Shown in pieces: positions 14,910 through 23,600 of a stretch of 64,000 bases of DNA. Source of the DNA: Plantactinospora sp. KBS50 (lineage in GTDB: Bacteria > Actinomycetota > Actinomycetes > Mycobacteriales > Micromonosporaceae); the NCBI RefSeq assembly GCF_002285795.1, contig NZ_CP022961.1:992001-1056000 (forward strand). Reading direction: 5' to 3'. The notes beneath the pieces were generated by a model. The model had not been told where the DNA came from, made no database searches, and was given only the letters and a program-made list of their open reading frames with translations. The position numbers and the translations under genes were made by a program. The first letter of the stretch is position 1; each line of letters begins with the position of its first letter.

Positions 14910-16088
14910 GTGGACCTGTACGAGTACCAGGGGCGGGACCTGTTCGAGCGGCACGGCTTGCCCGTGCTCGCGGGCGGCGTCGCCACGACCCCGCAGGAGG
15001 CCCGTGCCATCGCCGACCGCCTCGGCGGTCGGGTGGTCGTCAAGGCACAGGTGAAGGTCGGCGGCCGGGGCAAGGCGGGCGGCGTCCGGCTGGCTGACGG
15101 CCCCGACGAGGCGGTGGCCCGGTCCACCGACATCCTCGGCATGGACATCAAGGGCCACACGGTCCACAAGGTGATGATCACCGTCACCGCTGACATCGCG
15201 GAGGAGTACTACTTCTCGTACCTGCTGGACCGGGCGAACCGCACCTTCCTGTGCATCGCCAGCGTGGCCGGCGGGATGGACATCGAGCAGGTGGCCGCCG
15301 AGACGCCCGACAAGGTGGTCAAGGCTCCCATCGACGCCAACACGGGCGTGGACGAGGCCAAGGCCCGCGAGATCGTCGCGGCCGCCGGGTTCCCGGCCGA
15401 GGTGGCCGACGAGGTGGCCCGGATCGCGGTCGGCCTCTGGCAGGCATTCGTCGCCGAGGACGCCACCCTGGTCGAGGTGAACCCGCTGGCCAAGACGGCG
15501 GACGGTACGGTCCTGCTGCTGGACGCCAAGATCACGCTGGACGCCAACGCCGCGTTCCGGCACCCCGACCACGAGGCACTGGTCGACCAGGCGGCGGTGG
15601 ACCCGCTGGAGCAGAAGGCCAAGGAGAAGGACCTCAACTACGTCAAGCTCGACGGCGAGGTCGGCATCATCGGGAACGGCGCCGGGCTGGTCATGTCCAC
15701 CCTTGACGTGGTGGCCTACGCGGGCGAGGGACACGGCGGGGTCAAGCCGGCCAACTTCCTGGACATCGGCGGCGGCGCGAGCGCGGCCGTGATGGCCAAC
15801 GGCCTGGAGATCGTGCTCTCCGACCCCTCGGTCAAGAGCGTCTTCGTGAACGTCTTCGGCGGCATCACCGCCTGCGACGAGGTCGCCAACGGCATCATCC
15901 AGGCGCTCGCCCTGCTGGAGCAGCGCGGCGAGCGGGTCACCAAGCCGCTGGTGGTCCGGCTCGACGGCAACAACGCCGAGGCCGGCCGGGCGATCCTGGA
16001 GAAGGCCAACAACCCGCTGGTACAGCGGGTGGACACCATGGATGGAGCGGCCGAGCGGGCCGCCGAACTCGCGGCTGCGGGGGTCTGA
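14910..16088 (+). CDS. sucC: Succinyl-CoA ligase (ADP-forming), beta subunit
   Basis: This 392-residue beta chain of the TCA-cycle enzyme converts succinyl-CoA to succinate with NTP formation. The N-terminal ATP-grasp domain starts [19 protein letters not shown] and contains [17 protein letters not shown]. The Mg-binding segment is VEVNPLAKT. The C-terminal ligase domain has [21 protein letters not shown] and [13 protein letters not shown]. Length and motifs are normal. The start is GTG with only weak ribosome-site likeness (GGGACG). The alpha subunit gene follows after one base, so the two are translated together. Confidence 0.95.
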   Translation: MDLYEYQGRDLFERHGLPVLAGGVATTPQEARAIADRLGGRVVVKAQVKVGGRGKAGGVRLADGPDEAVARSTDILGMDIKGHTVHKVMITVTADIAEEYYFSYLLDRANRTFLCIASVAGGMDIEQVAAETPDKVVKAPIDANTGVDEAKAREIVAAAGFPAEVADEVARIAVGLWQAFVAEDATLVEVNPLAKTADGTVLLLDAKITLDANAAFRHPDHEALVDQAAVDPLEQKAKEKDLNYVKLDGEVGIIGNGAGLVMSTLDVVAYAGEGHGGVKPANFLDIGGGASAAVMANGLEIVLSDPSVKSVFVNVFGGITACDEVANGIIQALALLEQRGERVTKPLVVRLDGNNAEAGRAILEKANNPLVQRVDTMDGAAERAAELAAAGV

Positions 16089-16089
16089 G

Positions 16090-16977
16090 ATGGCAATCTG
16101 GCTGACCAAGGACTCGAAGGTCATCGTCCAGGGGATGACCGGCTCCGAGGGTTCGAAGCACACCAAGCGGATGCTGGCCGCCGGCACCACCGTGGTGGGC
16201 GGGGTCAACCCGCGCAAGGCGGGCCAGAGCGTCGACTTCGACGGCACCGAGCTGCCGGTCTTCGCGAACGTCGCCGACGCCATGTCGGCCACCGGTGCCG
16301 ACGTGACGGTGATCTTCGTCCCACCGCAGTTCACCAGGGCCGCGGTGGTCGAGGCGATCGACGCCGGCATCGACCTGGCCGTGGTGATCACCGAGGGGGT
16401 GCCGGTGCACGACACCGCCGCCGCCTGGGCGTACAACGTGGCCAAGGGCGAGCGCACCCGGATCATCGGGCCGAACTGCCCGGGCATCGCCTCGCCGGGC
16501 GCCTCCAACGCCGGCATCATCCCGGCCGACATCACCGGCTCCGGCCGGATCGGCCTGGTCAGCAAGAGCGGAACGCTGACCTACCAGATGATGTACGAGC
16601 TGCGCGACATCGGCTTCTCCACCTGCGTGGGCATCGGCGGCGACCCGATCATCGGCACCACCCACATCGACGCGCTGCGGGCCTTCCAGGACGACCCGGA
16701 GACCGACGCGATCGTCATGATCGGCGAGATCGGCGGCGACGCCGAGGAGCGGGCGGCCGATTTCATCAAGGCCAACGTCACCAAGCCGGTGGTCGGCTAC
16801 ATCGCCGGCTTCACCGCCCCACCCGGCAAGACCATGGGGCACGCGGGCGCCATCATCTCGGGCTCGGCCGGCACGGCCGACGCCAAGAAGGCCGCGCTGG
16901 AGGCCGTGGGGGTGAAGGTGGGCAAGACCCCCACCGAGACCGCCAAGCTGATGCGGGAGATCATGTCCGGCAACTGA
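16090..16977 (+). CDS. sucD: Succinyl-CoA ligase, alpha subunit
   Basis: This is the 295-residue alpha chain. The CoA-binding Rossmann domain carries [18 protein letters not shown]. The phosphohistidine loop is [10 protein letters not shown], with active-site His251. GPNCPGI and SKSGTLTYQ are the conserved ligase motifs. The ATG is at 16090, one base after the sucC stop; a longer in-frame start inside sucC is not supported. A 21-bp perfect palindrome follows and terminates the operon. PurNH and a PerM-like gene lie downstream, as in mycobacteria. Confidence 0.95.
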   Translation: MAIWLTKDSKVIVQGMTGSEGSKHTKRMLAAGTTVVGGVNPRKAGQSVDFDGTELPVFANVADAMSATGADVTVIFVPPQFTRAAVVEAIDAGIDLAVVITEGVPVHDTAAAWAYNVAKGERTRIIGPNCPGIASPGASNAGIIPADITGSGRIGLVSKSGTLTYQMMYELRDIGFSTCVGIGGDPIIGTTHIDALRAFQDDPETDAIVMIGEIGGDAEERAADFIKANVTKPVVGYIAGFTAPPGKTMGHAGAIISGSAGTADAKKAALEAVGVKVGKTPTETAKLMREIMSGN

Positions 16978-16988
16978 CCGGGAAGCGA

Positions 16989-17030
16989 CGAAGGCGGCGG
17001 GGTGGGCCATGGCCCACCCCGCCGCCTTCG
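16989..17030. terminator. Bidirectional terminator between sucD and a DUF4190-like gene
   Basis: A perfect 42-base palindrome (arms 16989-17009 and 17010-17030) begins 12 bases after sucD and ends 51 bases before the stop of the converging gene on the - strand. Confidence 0.8.
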
Positions 17031-17081
17031 TACCCGGAGAATCAGTCCCGGACCGGCCCGGCGCTCGGCCGGGCGGGGATG

Positions 17082-17336
17082 CTAGGACAGGCCGGGGTAG
17101 TTGCCGGTGAGCCGCAGGATCAGGCTCACCACGATGTTGAGCGCACCCAGCGCGATGGCGACGTAGCCGAGCACCGGCGACTTGCCAAACTTCTTGGCGT
17201 CCCGCATCGAGAGCCAGCCGAAGAGAATGCCAAGGATGCCGCAGCAGATGACACCGAGCACGATGCCAAGCACCCCCCACAGGGTGGTGCGGTCGTTGCC
17301 CTCGGGCACGCTCTGCGGCGGGTAAGGAGCCGTCAT
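17082..17336 (-). CDS. Small DUF4190-like membrane protein
   Basis: This 84-residue protein has a short Pro-rich N-terminus (TAPYPPQSVPEGN), then two membrane helices: LWGVLGIVLGVICCGILGILFGWLSM (given in part; about 19-44) and LGYVAIALGALNIVVSLIL (about 57-75). The hinge MRDAKKFGKSPV between them is typical of DUF4190-like proteins. The function is unknown; many such proteins occur in actinobacteria beside sporulation or secretion genes. The ATG at 17336 has AGGAG upstream. The protein at 19092-19727 is a larger relative with a repeat-rich N-terminus. Confidence 0.8.
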   Translation of the reverse strand: MTAPYPPQSVPEGNDRTTLWGVLGIVLGVICCGILGILFGWLSMRDAKKFGKSPVLGYVAIALGALNIVVSLILRLTGNYPGLS

Positions 17337-17490
17337 GTTTGTTTCTCCTGGTTGAGGCGAGCGATACATGATCGCAGGTTGGGCAGAGGCTAGCGTGCCG
17401 GACCCGGAACCGCTGTCCCATTCAGCCGGTGACCCGCAGGTAGTGGTGTCGCCCACGCCACGGTGGCCGGGCGTGCCACAGTAGATCGTG

Positions 17491-18951
17491 ATGTCACCCG
17501 GCCGCCCCGACCGACCCGACCGCGCCGCCGGCCGGTCCGCCGGCGTGCCGGGCGCCGGGCGCCGACCGACCGGCGCGCCGGACCGGGAGCGCCGGGCGGA
17601 CGGGCCGGACCGGGAGCGCCGGACTCCCGGCGGGTCGGAGCGCGAGCGCCGGGTCGAGGACCGGGCGCCCCGGGACGGCCGCGGATCCCCGCCGGCCGGT
17701 CGGTCCCGACCGGCGCGTACGGGTCCGGGCACCGACCGCGGTACGGGCCGCCGGGTGCCGCGGCAGCGTACCGGGCAACGCCGGCACGCCCCGCTGCCCG
17801 TCGCCGCCGGCGTGGCCGCGATCTGGGCGGCCCTCGTCTCGTACCTGCCGGTGGTCGCGGCCCTGGCACTCGGCCGCTTCGGCGGTCCGGTCACCGCGCC
17901 CGGCGGTGCGCTCCGGGCCGGCCTCGCGGCCTGGCTGCTCGGCCATGGCGTCCCGCTGCCGACCTCGGCCGGGCCGGTCGCCCTGGTGCCGCTCGCGGTC
18001 GCCGCGCTGGCGGCCTGGCGGCTGGCGCGGGCCGGCGTGCACGTGACCCGGGGGATCGGGGCGCGACATCGGGGCAGCGCCTGGCAGGTCGCCGCCGTCG
18101 CCCTGGCGGTGGGAATCGGGTACGGGATCCTGGGCGCCCTCGCCGCACTCGCGGTCGGACCCGCCGGCCCCGACGTGCCACCGCTGCGGGCCGGGCTGAC
18201 CCTCGCCGCGTTCGCGACCGTGGCGGCGGCGCTCGGCGCCCTGCCGGCCACCGGGGTGCTGGCCGTCCTGCTGCCCCGGGTGCCGCCGGTGCTGCGCGAC
18301 GGCCTGCGCACGGGGATGGTCGCCACGTTGCTGCTGCTGGGCGCCGGCGCCGGTGCGGCCGGACTGGCCGTGGCGACCGGGGGGAGCGCGGCCGGGGACA
18401 TGATCGGCGCCTACCACGCGGGGGTCGCCGGGCAGGCCGGCATCACCCTGCTCAGTCTGGCGTACGCGCCGAACGCGTCGATGTGGGCCGCCAGCTACCT
18501 GCTCGGCCCCGGGTTCGCGCTGGGCACCGGCACGATCGTCCGGGCCACCGAGGTCAGCCTGGGTGGGCTGCCCGCCGTACCGCTGCTGGTCGGGTTGCCC
18601 ACCGGGCCGGTGGGCGGGTTGGGCGCGGTGCTCCTCGCGGTGCCGGTCCTCGCCGGTGCCGCCAGCGGAGCCCTGCTGGTCCGGCGTACCGTCCGGTCGG
18701 GTGGTCCGGAGGCTGGGGGGCTGGCGTGGCGTCCGCTGCTCACCTCGGCGGCGCTCGCCGGACCGGTGGGCGGGGTACTGACCGGCCTGCTCGCGATCGT
18801 CTCCGGCGGCTCGCTCGGCGGCGGCCGGCTCGCGCAGATCGGGCCGGACCCCTGGCAGACCGCGGTGGCGGCCACCGCGGTGCTCACCCTGGGCGCCCTG
18901 CTCGGGGTGGTCCTCACCCGGTCGTTCTTCGTGGCCCGCGGCCGCCCGTGA
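17491..18951 (+). CDS. PerM-like integral membrane protein (DUF6350 type)
   Basis: This protein of about 486 residues has a long Arg/Pro/Gly-rich, very basic cytoplasmic N-terminus (about 105 residues) and then roughly ten hydrophobic helices, from LPVAAGVAAIWAALVSYLPV to LTLGALLGVVLTRSFFVA. The motif SLAYAPNASMWAASYLLGPGF is highly characteristic of the family. In M. tuberculosis the gene in this position (Rv0955, PerM, between sucD and purN) is needed for cell division under low magnesium; the same placement here supports orthology. An overlapping GTG at 17488 is an alternative start. TAGATC just upstream may be a -10 box of a leaderless message. Confidence 0.8.
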   Translation: MSPGRPDRPDRAAGRSAGVPGAGRRPTGAPDRERRADGPDRERRTPGGSERERRVEDRAPRDGRGSPPAGRSRPARTGPGTDRGTGRRVPRQRTGQRRHAPLPVAAGVAAIWAALVSYLPVVAALALGRFGGPVTAPGGALRAGLAAWLLGHGVPLPTSAGPVALVPLAVAALAAWRLARAGVHVTRGIGARHRGSAWQVAAVALAVGIGYGILGALAALAVGPAGPDVPPLRAGLTLAAFATVAAALGALPATGVLAVLLPRVPPVLRDGLRTGMVATLLLLGAGAGAAGLAVATGGSAAGDMIGAYHAGVAGQAGITLLSLAYAPNASMWAASYLLGPGFALGTGTIVRATEVSLGGLPAVPLLVGLPTGPVGGLGAVLLAVPVLAGAASGALLVRRTVRSGGPEAGGLAWRPLLTSAALAGPVGGVLTGLLAIVSGGSLGGGRLAQIGPDPWQTAVAATAVLTLGALLGVVLTRSFFVARGRP

Positions 18952-19091
18952 GTGGCCGTCCGTGGGTCGCCGTCCGTGAGCCGTCGTCCGTGGGCCGCCG
19001 GCCGTGGTCGGCGACCGCGGTCGCCGGTTGCGGGGGCGCGACGGCTGGCGGGGATCCCCGGGGCGGGGATCCCCCTGCCGCCCGCTGCGGA

Positions 19092-19727
19092 TCAGCTCAG
19101 CACGCCGTTGCGGCCCAGGGCGACCCGACCGATGATGGCGAGGATGCCGAGCGCCACGGCCGCCGCGCCGCAGATCATGCCGGTCAGCGCCTGGCTACGG
19201 TTGGTGGCCAGTCCCTGCTCGGCCTTCTGCTTGCCGAGGTAGCCCAGCACGATGCCGGCGATGCCGGACGCGATGCCGATGTACAGGCAGCACACCAGCG
19301 GGATTCCGGCGATGCCGAAGATCATGCTCAGCAGCCCGAGGGTGTTGTTGGGAGCCTGCCCCGGCTGGCCGAACCCGGGCTGGCCCGGCGCGGCGCCGTA
19401 CGGCTGTCCCGGCTGCTGCCCGTACGGATCGGGGTACTGGCCGGCACCGTAGGGCTGCTGTCCGTACGGCTGGCCGGAGGTGGGTTGCCCGTACGGCTGG
19501 CCGGAGGTCGGCTGGCCGTAGGGCTGGCCCGACGTGGGCTGCCCGTACGGCTGGCCGGAGGTCGGCTGGCCGTAGGGCTGACCCGAGGTGGGCTGCTGCC
19601 CGTGGGCCGGCTGGCCGTACGGCGGCTGCGGCGCGGGCGGCTGCGCGTACGGGTCCTGGTACTGCGGCGCAGTCGGGTCCTGTGGCTGCTGTCCGTACGG
19701 ATCCTGGCCGGGATAGCCGGGCTGCAT
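19092..19727 (-). CDS. DUF4190-like membrane protein with Pro/Gln/Gly/Tyr repeats
   Basis: This is a 211-residue protein. The first 125 residues or so are extremely rich in Gln, Pro, Gly and Tyr and include five perfect copies of PTSGQPYGQ. The C-terminal 85 residues hold two membrane helices ([20 protein letters not shown] and an Ala/Gly-rich one after RSQALTGM) with the hinge [18 protein letters not shown], the DUF4190 pattern. The disordered N-terminus is probably cytoplasmic and may form multivalent contacts. The ATG at 19727 has AAGGAG upstream. It diverges from purN; the position parallels the Pro/Gly-rich protein Rv0954 in M. tuberculosis. Confidence 0.8.
   Translation of the reverse strand: MQPGYPGQDPYGQQPQDPTAPQYQDPYAQPPAPQPPYGQPAHGQQPTSGQPYGQPTSGQPYGQPTSGQPYGQPTSGQPYGQPTSGQPYGQQPYGAGQYPDPYGQQPGQPYGAAPGQPGFGQPGQAPNNTLGLLSMIFGIAGIPLVCCLYIGIASGIAGIVLGYLGKQKAEQGLATNRSQALTGMICGAAAVALGILAIIGRVALGRNGVLS
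19460..19594. repeat. 27-bp tandem repeat, five copies, inside a membrane-protein gene
   Basis: Five in-frame copies of a 27-bp unit encode PTSGQPYGQ each. The copies differ at several third codon positions while the peptide is constant, so selection acts on the peptide. Confidence 0.85.
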
Positions 19728-20021
19728 GTCGGCTCCTTCGTCGAAGAGGGACGTGGTCACGGTAGAGGATCGAGCCGGCCCCGGCGGGCGACCCGGCGGG
19801 CGCGCCCCGGACCGGCGACCGGTCGGCACGCACGCCGACGCTGACGCTGACGTCCGTCCCCGACCGGTGGTCGGGCCAGCCTCGTGCCTGGCGGCCCGGA
19901 CTCCGCCGGGCACCGCCGGGATCCACCAGACCGGCCCGCGGGTAGAGACCGGCAGCCTACCCGCTGCCCGCCAGCCGACGGTGCCGTGCCGGCACGCGGC
20001 CCACCCAGCGGACCGGTCCCG
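19728..20021. other. GC-rich gap upstream of the purN control region
   Basis: Nearly 300 bases between diverging genes. Small repeats of ACGCTGACGCTGACG type occur near 19830-19850. Nothing else is recognised. Confidence 0.4.
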
Positions 20022-20122
20022 CGCACCGCGCCGGCCGGTTCCGGTTCGGTCGTCGGGCACCGCGCCGGCCGGCTCCGGGCACCGCGCCGGCCGGCTCCGG
20101 GCACCGCGCCGGCCGGCTCCGG
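20022..20122. repeat. 22-bp tandem repeat upstream of purN
   Basis: Three perfect head-to-tail copies of a 22-bp unit beginning GCACCGCGCCGGCCGG occupy 20057-20122, and a diverged copy lies at 20022-20043. Each copy contains the CCGGCCGG palindrome. The array ends 56 bases before the purN -10 box. Confidence 0.85.
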
Positions 20123-20177
20123 GCCGGCTCCCGGGCGGCTCCCGGGCGGCGACGTCGGTGCGTCCGGGCCGGCCCGA

Positions 20178-20183
20178 TAGGGT
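20178..20183 (+). promoter_or_regulatory. -10 box of purNH, probably a leaderless transcript
   Basis: TAGGGT lies 7 bases before the GTG at 20191, which puts the transcription start at the start codon. No ribosome site is visible. Confidence 0.45.
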
Positions 20184-20190
20184 GCAACGC

Positions 20191-20811
20191 GTGACCGCCC
20201 TCGCGCCGGCCGCCCGGCTCGTCGTCCTCGTCTCGGGCTCCGGCAGCAACCTGCAGGCGCTGCTCGACGCCACCGTGGAACCCGGATACGGCGCCCGGAT
20301 CGTCGCGGTCGGCGCCGACCGGGACGGCATCGCCGGGCTCGACCGGGCGACCGCGGCCGGCGTACCCACGTTCGTGGACCGGATCCCGGCGTACCCGACC
20401 CGCGAGGACTGGGACCGGGCGCTCACCGCGCACGTCGCCGCGTACGAACCCGACCTGGTCATCTCCGCCGGCTTCCTGAAGCTGGTCGGGCCGCACTTCC
20501 TGGCCGCCTTCGGGGACCGGTACCTGAACACCCACAACTCACTGCTGCCGGCGTTCCCCGGCATGCACGGCCCGCGCGACGCCCTCGGCTACGGCGTCAA
20601 GCTGGCGGGCGCGACGTTGTTCTTCGTGGACGCCGGCGTGGACACCGGCCCGATCGTCGCCCAGGTGGCGGTCCCGGTGCTGGACGGCGACGACGAGGAG
20701 AGCCTCACCGAGCGCATCAAGGAAGCCGAGCGGCGCCAGCTTGTCGAACAGGTCGGCCGGCTGGTCCGCGAGGGTTGGACCATCACTGGAAGAAAGGTCA
20801 CGATCCCATGA
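20191..20811 (+). CDS. purN: Phosphoribosylglycinamide formyltransferase
   Basis: This 206-residue enzyme transfers a formyl group from 10-formyl-THF to GAR in purine synthesis. It has the N-terminal [16 protein letters not shown] loop, the active-site [11 protein letters not shown] (catalytic Asn and His) and [10 protein letters not shown] with the catalytic Asp. The length is normal. GTG at 20191 is preferred because of the leaderless -10 box; another GTG nine bases upstream is in frame. It overlaps purH by 4 bases (ATGA). FolD at 29702 supplies the folate cofactor. Confidence 0.93.
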   Translation: MTALAPAARLVVLVSGSGSNLQALLDATVEPGYGARIVAVGADRDGIAGLDRATAAGVPTFVDRIPAYPTREDWDRALTAHVAAYEPDLVISAGFLKLVGPHFLAAFGDRYLNTHNSLLPAFPGMHGPRDALGYGVKLAGATLFFVDAGVDTGPIVAQVAVPVLDGDDEESLTERIKEAERRQLVEQVGRLVREGWTITGRKVTIP

Positions 20812-22409
20812 CCGAGGGGCACGCCGCCACCGGCGCCACCGGCGCTCCCGGCGACCGCCGGCCCATCCGGCGGGCGCTGGTCAGCGTGTACGACAAGACC
20901 GGGCTGACCGAACTGGCGACCGCGCTGCACGCCGCCGGCGTGGAGATCGTGTCCACCGGCAGCACCGCGGCCACCATCGAGCGGGCCGGCGTTCCGGTGA
21001 CGGCCGTCGAGGTGGTCACCGAGTTCCCGGAGTGCCTCGACGGCCGGGTCAAGACCCTGCACCCGCGGGTGCACGCCGGGCTGCTGGCCGACCTGCGTCG
21101 ACCCGAACACCTTCGGCAGCTCAACGAGCTGGGCATCGAGCCGTTCGACCTGCTGGTCTCCAACCTGTACCCGTTCAGCGAGACGGTCGCCTCCGGCGCC
21201 ACCCTGGACGAGTGCGTCGAGCAGATCGACATCGGCGGTCCGGCGATGGTCCGGGCGGCCGCCAAGAACCACCCGTCGGTGGCCGTGATCACCGACGTCT
21301 CGGCGTACCCGCTGATCCGGCGCGCCCTCGACGCCGGCGGCTTCACCCTGGCGGAGCGTCGCGGGCTCGCGGCCCGGGCCTTCGCCGACATCGCCGAGTA
21401 CGACGTGGCGGTGGCCAACTGGTGCGCGGTCGCCCTCGACGACGCCGCCCCGCAGTGGCCGGCCAGCGCGGGCCTGGCGCTGCGGCGGCAGACCACCCTG
21501 CGGTACGGCGAGAACCCGCACCAGGACGCCGCCCTGTACACCGAGGCCGGGACCCCGGCCGGGCTGGCCCAGGCCGAGCAGCTGCACGGCAAGGAGATGT
21601 CCTACAACAACTACGTGGACGCCGACGCGGCGTGGCACGCGGTGCACGACTTCGGCCCGGACACCCCGGCCGTGGCCGTGATCAAGCACGCCAACCCGTG
21701 CGGCATCGCGATCGGCGCCGACCTGGCCGACGCGCACCGCAAGGCGCACGCCTGCGACCCGGTCTCCGCGTACGGCGGGGTGATCGCGGTCAACGGGACC
21801 GTCTCGGTCGAGCTGGCCAGGCAGGTGGCCGAGATCTTCACCGAGGTCATCGTGGCGCCGGACTTCGCACCCGGCGCGGTCGACGTGCTGGCCGGTCGGA
21901 AGAACCTGCGCGTGCTGCGCGCCCCCGCCTGGGCGCCGGCGCCCGCGCAGTGGCGGCAGGTCAGTGGCGGCATGCTTGTGCAACTGGCCGACCGGGTGGA
22001 CGCCCCCGGCGACGACCCGGGCGCCTGGCGGCTGGCCACCGGTGCGCCGGCCGACGAGGCGACCCTGCGCGACCTGCTGTTCGCCTGGCGGGCGATCCGC
22101 TCGGTGAAGAGCAACGCGATCCTGCTGGCGCACGACCAGGCGACGGTCGGGGTCGGGATGGGGCAGGTGAACCGGGTGGACTCCGCCCACCTGGCCGTCT
22201 CCCGTGCCGGCGCCGAGCGGGCTCGGGGCGCGGTGGCCGCCTCGGACGCGTACTTCCCGTTCCCCGATGGGCTGAAGGTGCTGCTGGACGCCGGGGTCCG
22301 GGCGGTCGTGCAGCCGGGCGGCTCCATCCGCGACGAGGCGGCCATCGAGGCGGCCGCCGAGGCGGGCGTCACCATGTACCTCACCGGCACCCGCCACTTC
22401 TTCCACTGA
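20808..22409 (+). CDS. purH: Bifunctional AICAR transformylase / IMP cyclohydrolase
   Basis: This 533-residue protein catalyses the last two steps of IMP synthesis. The N-terminal cyclohydrolase domain begins [11 protein letters not shown] and contains HPRVHAGLL. The C-terminal transformylase domain has [10 protein letters not shown] and the catalytic IKHANPCG (Lys-His). [13 protein letters not shown] and the final TGTRHFFH are standard. The ATG at 20808 overlaps the purN stop, with AAAGG upstream. An identical copy of the 59-bp palindromic repeat that also flanks the DUF559 gene follows 25 bases after the stop and serves as terminator. Confidence 0.95.
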   Translation: MTEGHAATGATGAPGDRRPIRRALVSVYDKTGLTELATALHAAGVEIVSTGSTAATIERAGVPVTAVEVVTEFPECLDGRVKTLHPRVHAGLLADLRRPEHLRQLNELGIEPFDLLVSNLYPFSETVASGATLDECVEQIDIGGPAMVRAAAKNHPSVAVITDVSAYPLIRRALDAGGFTLAERRGLAARAFADIAEYDVAVANWCAVALDDAAPQWPASAGLALRRQTTLRYGENPHQDAALYTEAGTPAGLAQAEQLHGKEMSYNNYVDADAAWHAVHDFGPDTPAVAVIKHANPCGIAIGADLADAHRKAHACDPVSAYGGVIAVNGTVSVELARQVAEIFTEVIVAPDFAPGAVDVLAGRKNLRVLRAPAWAPAPAQWRQVSGGMLVQLADRVDAPGDDPGAWRLATGAPADEATLRDLLFAWRAIRSVKSNAILLAHDQATVGVGMGQVNRVDSAHLAVSRAGAERARGAVAASDAYFPFPDGLKVLLDAGVRAVVQPGGSIRDEAAIEAAAEAGVTMYLTGTRHFFH

Positions 22410-22434
22410 CCCCGCCGAGCGCCGGGGCCACCGC

Positions 22435-22493
22435 CCGTCAGTCATACGTCAGGTACCTCAACCGGCCGGTTTGAGGTACCTGACGTATGACTC
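22435..22493. repeat. 59-bp palindromic repeat, copy 1 (bidirectional terminator position)
   Basis: It is identical over 59 bases to 23542-23600. It holds a 22-bp perfect inverted repeat (22440-22461 with 22471-22492) whose loop is itself the palindrome CCGGCCGG. It lies between the converging ends of purH and the DUF559 gene. Such a long perfect duplicate within 1.1 kb implies recent copying or gene conversion. Confidence 0.85.
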
Positions 22494-22529
22494 GGCAATG
22501 GCGCAGGCTGGCGCGGGCCGGCGGGGGCG

Positions 22530-23441
22530 TCAGGAGGCGGCGCGTTCGCGGCGCGCCTGCCGGACGTCGGCCAGCAGCCGGTCCGGGTGCCGGAGCACGT
22601 CGTCGGCGGTGAACCGCAGCACCACCCAACCGGCCGCCCGAAGCCGGTTGAGCCGGGACACGTCGCGCTGGAAGTGCGCCCGTTCCCGATGATGGTCACC
22701 CTCGTACTCGATGGCTATCCGCAGCTCGGGATAGGCCAGGTCGACGCGCGCCAGCCACCGGCTGAGGCCGTCGCGTACCTCGTACTGCGCCACGGGCTGG
22801 GGCAGCCCGGCGTCGACGAGCAGCAGCCGGAGCCGGGTCTCCATGGGCGACTCGGCCAGCGGCTCGGCGAGGGGGAGAACCTCGCGGAGCAGGCGGGCGC
22901 CCCGCCACCCGGGTCGGGCCAGCGCGTACCGGTTCAGCGCAGCCGGCCGTACCACCCGGCGCCGCAGCAGGGCGTCGACCGCGACGACCGCGTCGGCGCG
23001 AGGCCCCCGCCGGCCCAGGTCGAAGGCGGTACGCGCGGCGGAGGTGACCGGAAGGCCGGCGAACCGGACCACGTCGCCGGCGTCCAGCCTGGTATGCGTG
23101 ATCCGGACGGCTGGGTGCCGGCGGATGCGGACCGACCGGGCAACCACCACCGACACCGGTGCGCCGGTGCGACCGCGGGGCAGGAGGTCGGCTCCCCAGA
23201 GAAAGGCGGCGCTCGGCCCGCCGATGGCGCCGTCCGCGGGCAGCACCAGGGCGACGGCGTCACACCACATCCGGTGGTCGTCCGGGGCGAAGGCGTCGGC
23301 CTGGATGTACACGTCCGGAAGCAGCCGGCGCCACCCGCGGCCCGCCAACATCCGGCGGCTGAGCAGGCCGTCGGCGATCGCCCGGGTGCCCCGGAACGGC
23401 AGGAAACCAAGCCCGCGAGGCACGGCGGCGCGCTGCGACAC
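22530..23441 (-). CDS. DUF559 endonuclease-like protein with AbiEi-type N-terminus
   Basis: This is a protein of about 303 residues. The N-terminal part (GLLSRRMLAGRGWRRLLPDVY) resembles the winged-helix domain of AbiEi-type antitoxins. The C-terminal DUF559 domain has the Vsr-like nuclease pattern: ETRLRLLLVDAG, RVDLAYPELRIAIEYEGDHH (Asp and Glu metal ligands), then RDVSRLNRLRAAGWVVLRF. Such genes occur in many copies in Micromonosporaceae; the role is unknown. No partner toxin gene is adjacent. The start is uncertain: GTG at 23441 has GAGGAG too close, GTG at 23423 and TTG at 23501 are alternatives. The gene is bracketed by two identical 59-bp palindromes. Confidence 0.75.
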   Translation of the reverse strand: MSQRAAVPRGLGFLPFRGTRAIADGLLSRRMLAGRGWRRLLPDVYIQADAFAPDDHRMWCDAVALVLPADGAIGGPSAAFLWGADLLPRGRTGAPVSVVVARSVRIRRHPAVRITHTRLDAGDVVRFAGLPVTSAARTAFDLGRRGPRADAVVAVDALLRRRVVRPAALNRYALARPGWRGARLLREVLPLAEPLAESPMETRLRLLLVDAGLPQPVAQYEVRDGLSRWLARVDLAYPELRIAIEYEGDHHRERAHFQRDVSRLNRLRAAGWVVLRFTADDVLRHPDRLLADVRQARRERAAS

Positions 23442-23541
23442 CTCCTCAGCCTGCCGCCCCGCGGCCGGCTCCGCCTCCCTCAATCCTCCGGCTGTGGACA
23501 ACGCCTACCGGCCTGTGGACGACGCGGGTTCGGATGGTCTT

Positions 23542-23600
23542 CCGTCAGTCATACGTCAGGTACCTCAACCGGCCGGTTTGAGGTACCTGACGTATGACTC
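23542..23600. repeat. 59-bp palindromic repeat, copy 2
   Basis: It is identical to 22435-22493. The 22-bp arms are 23547-23568 and 23578-23599. Its right edge overlaps the stop codon of the peptide ABC ATPase gene (23599-24687, - strand), so it can terminate that operon. It also lies about 100 bases upstream of the DUF559 start. Confidence 0.85.

Noticed and set aside
22530-23441. AbiEi/AbiEii type IV toxin-antitoxin pair
   Set aside because: Only the AbiEi-like N-terminal half is present, fused to DUF559. No nucleotidyltransferase toxin gene is next to it.
22435-23600. Integron attC sites flanking a gene cassette
   Set aside because: The repeats are perfectly symmetrical, lack the R/L core sites (GTTRRRY) and there is no integrase; a terminator or REP-like explanation fits better.
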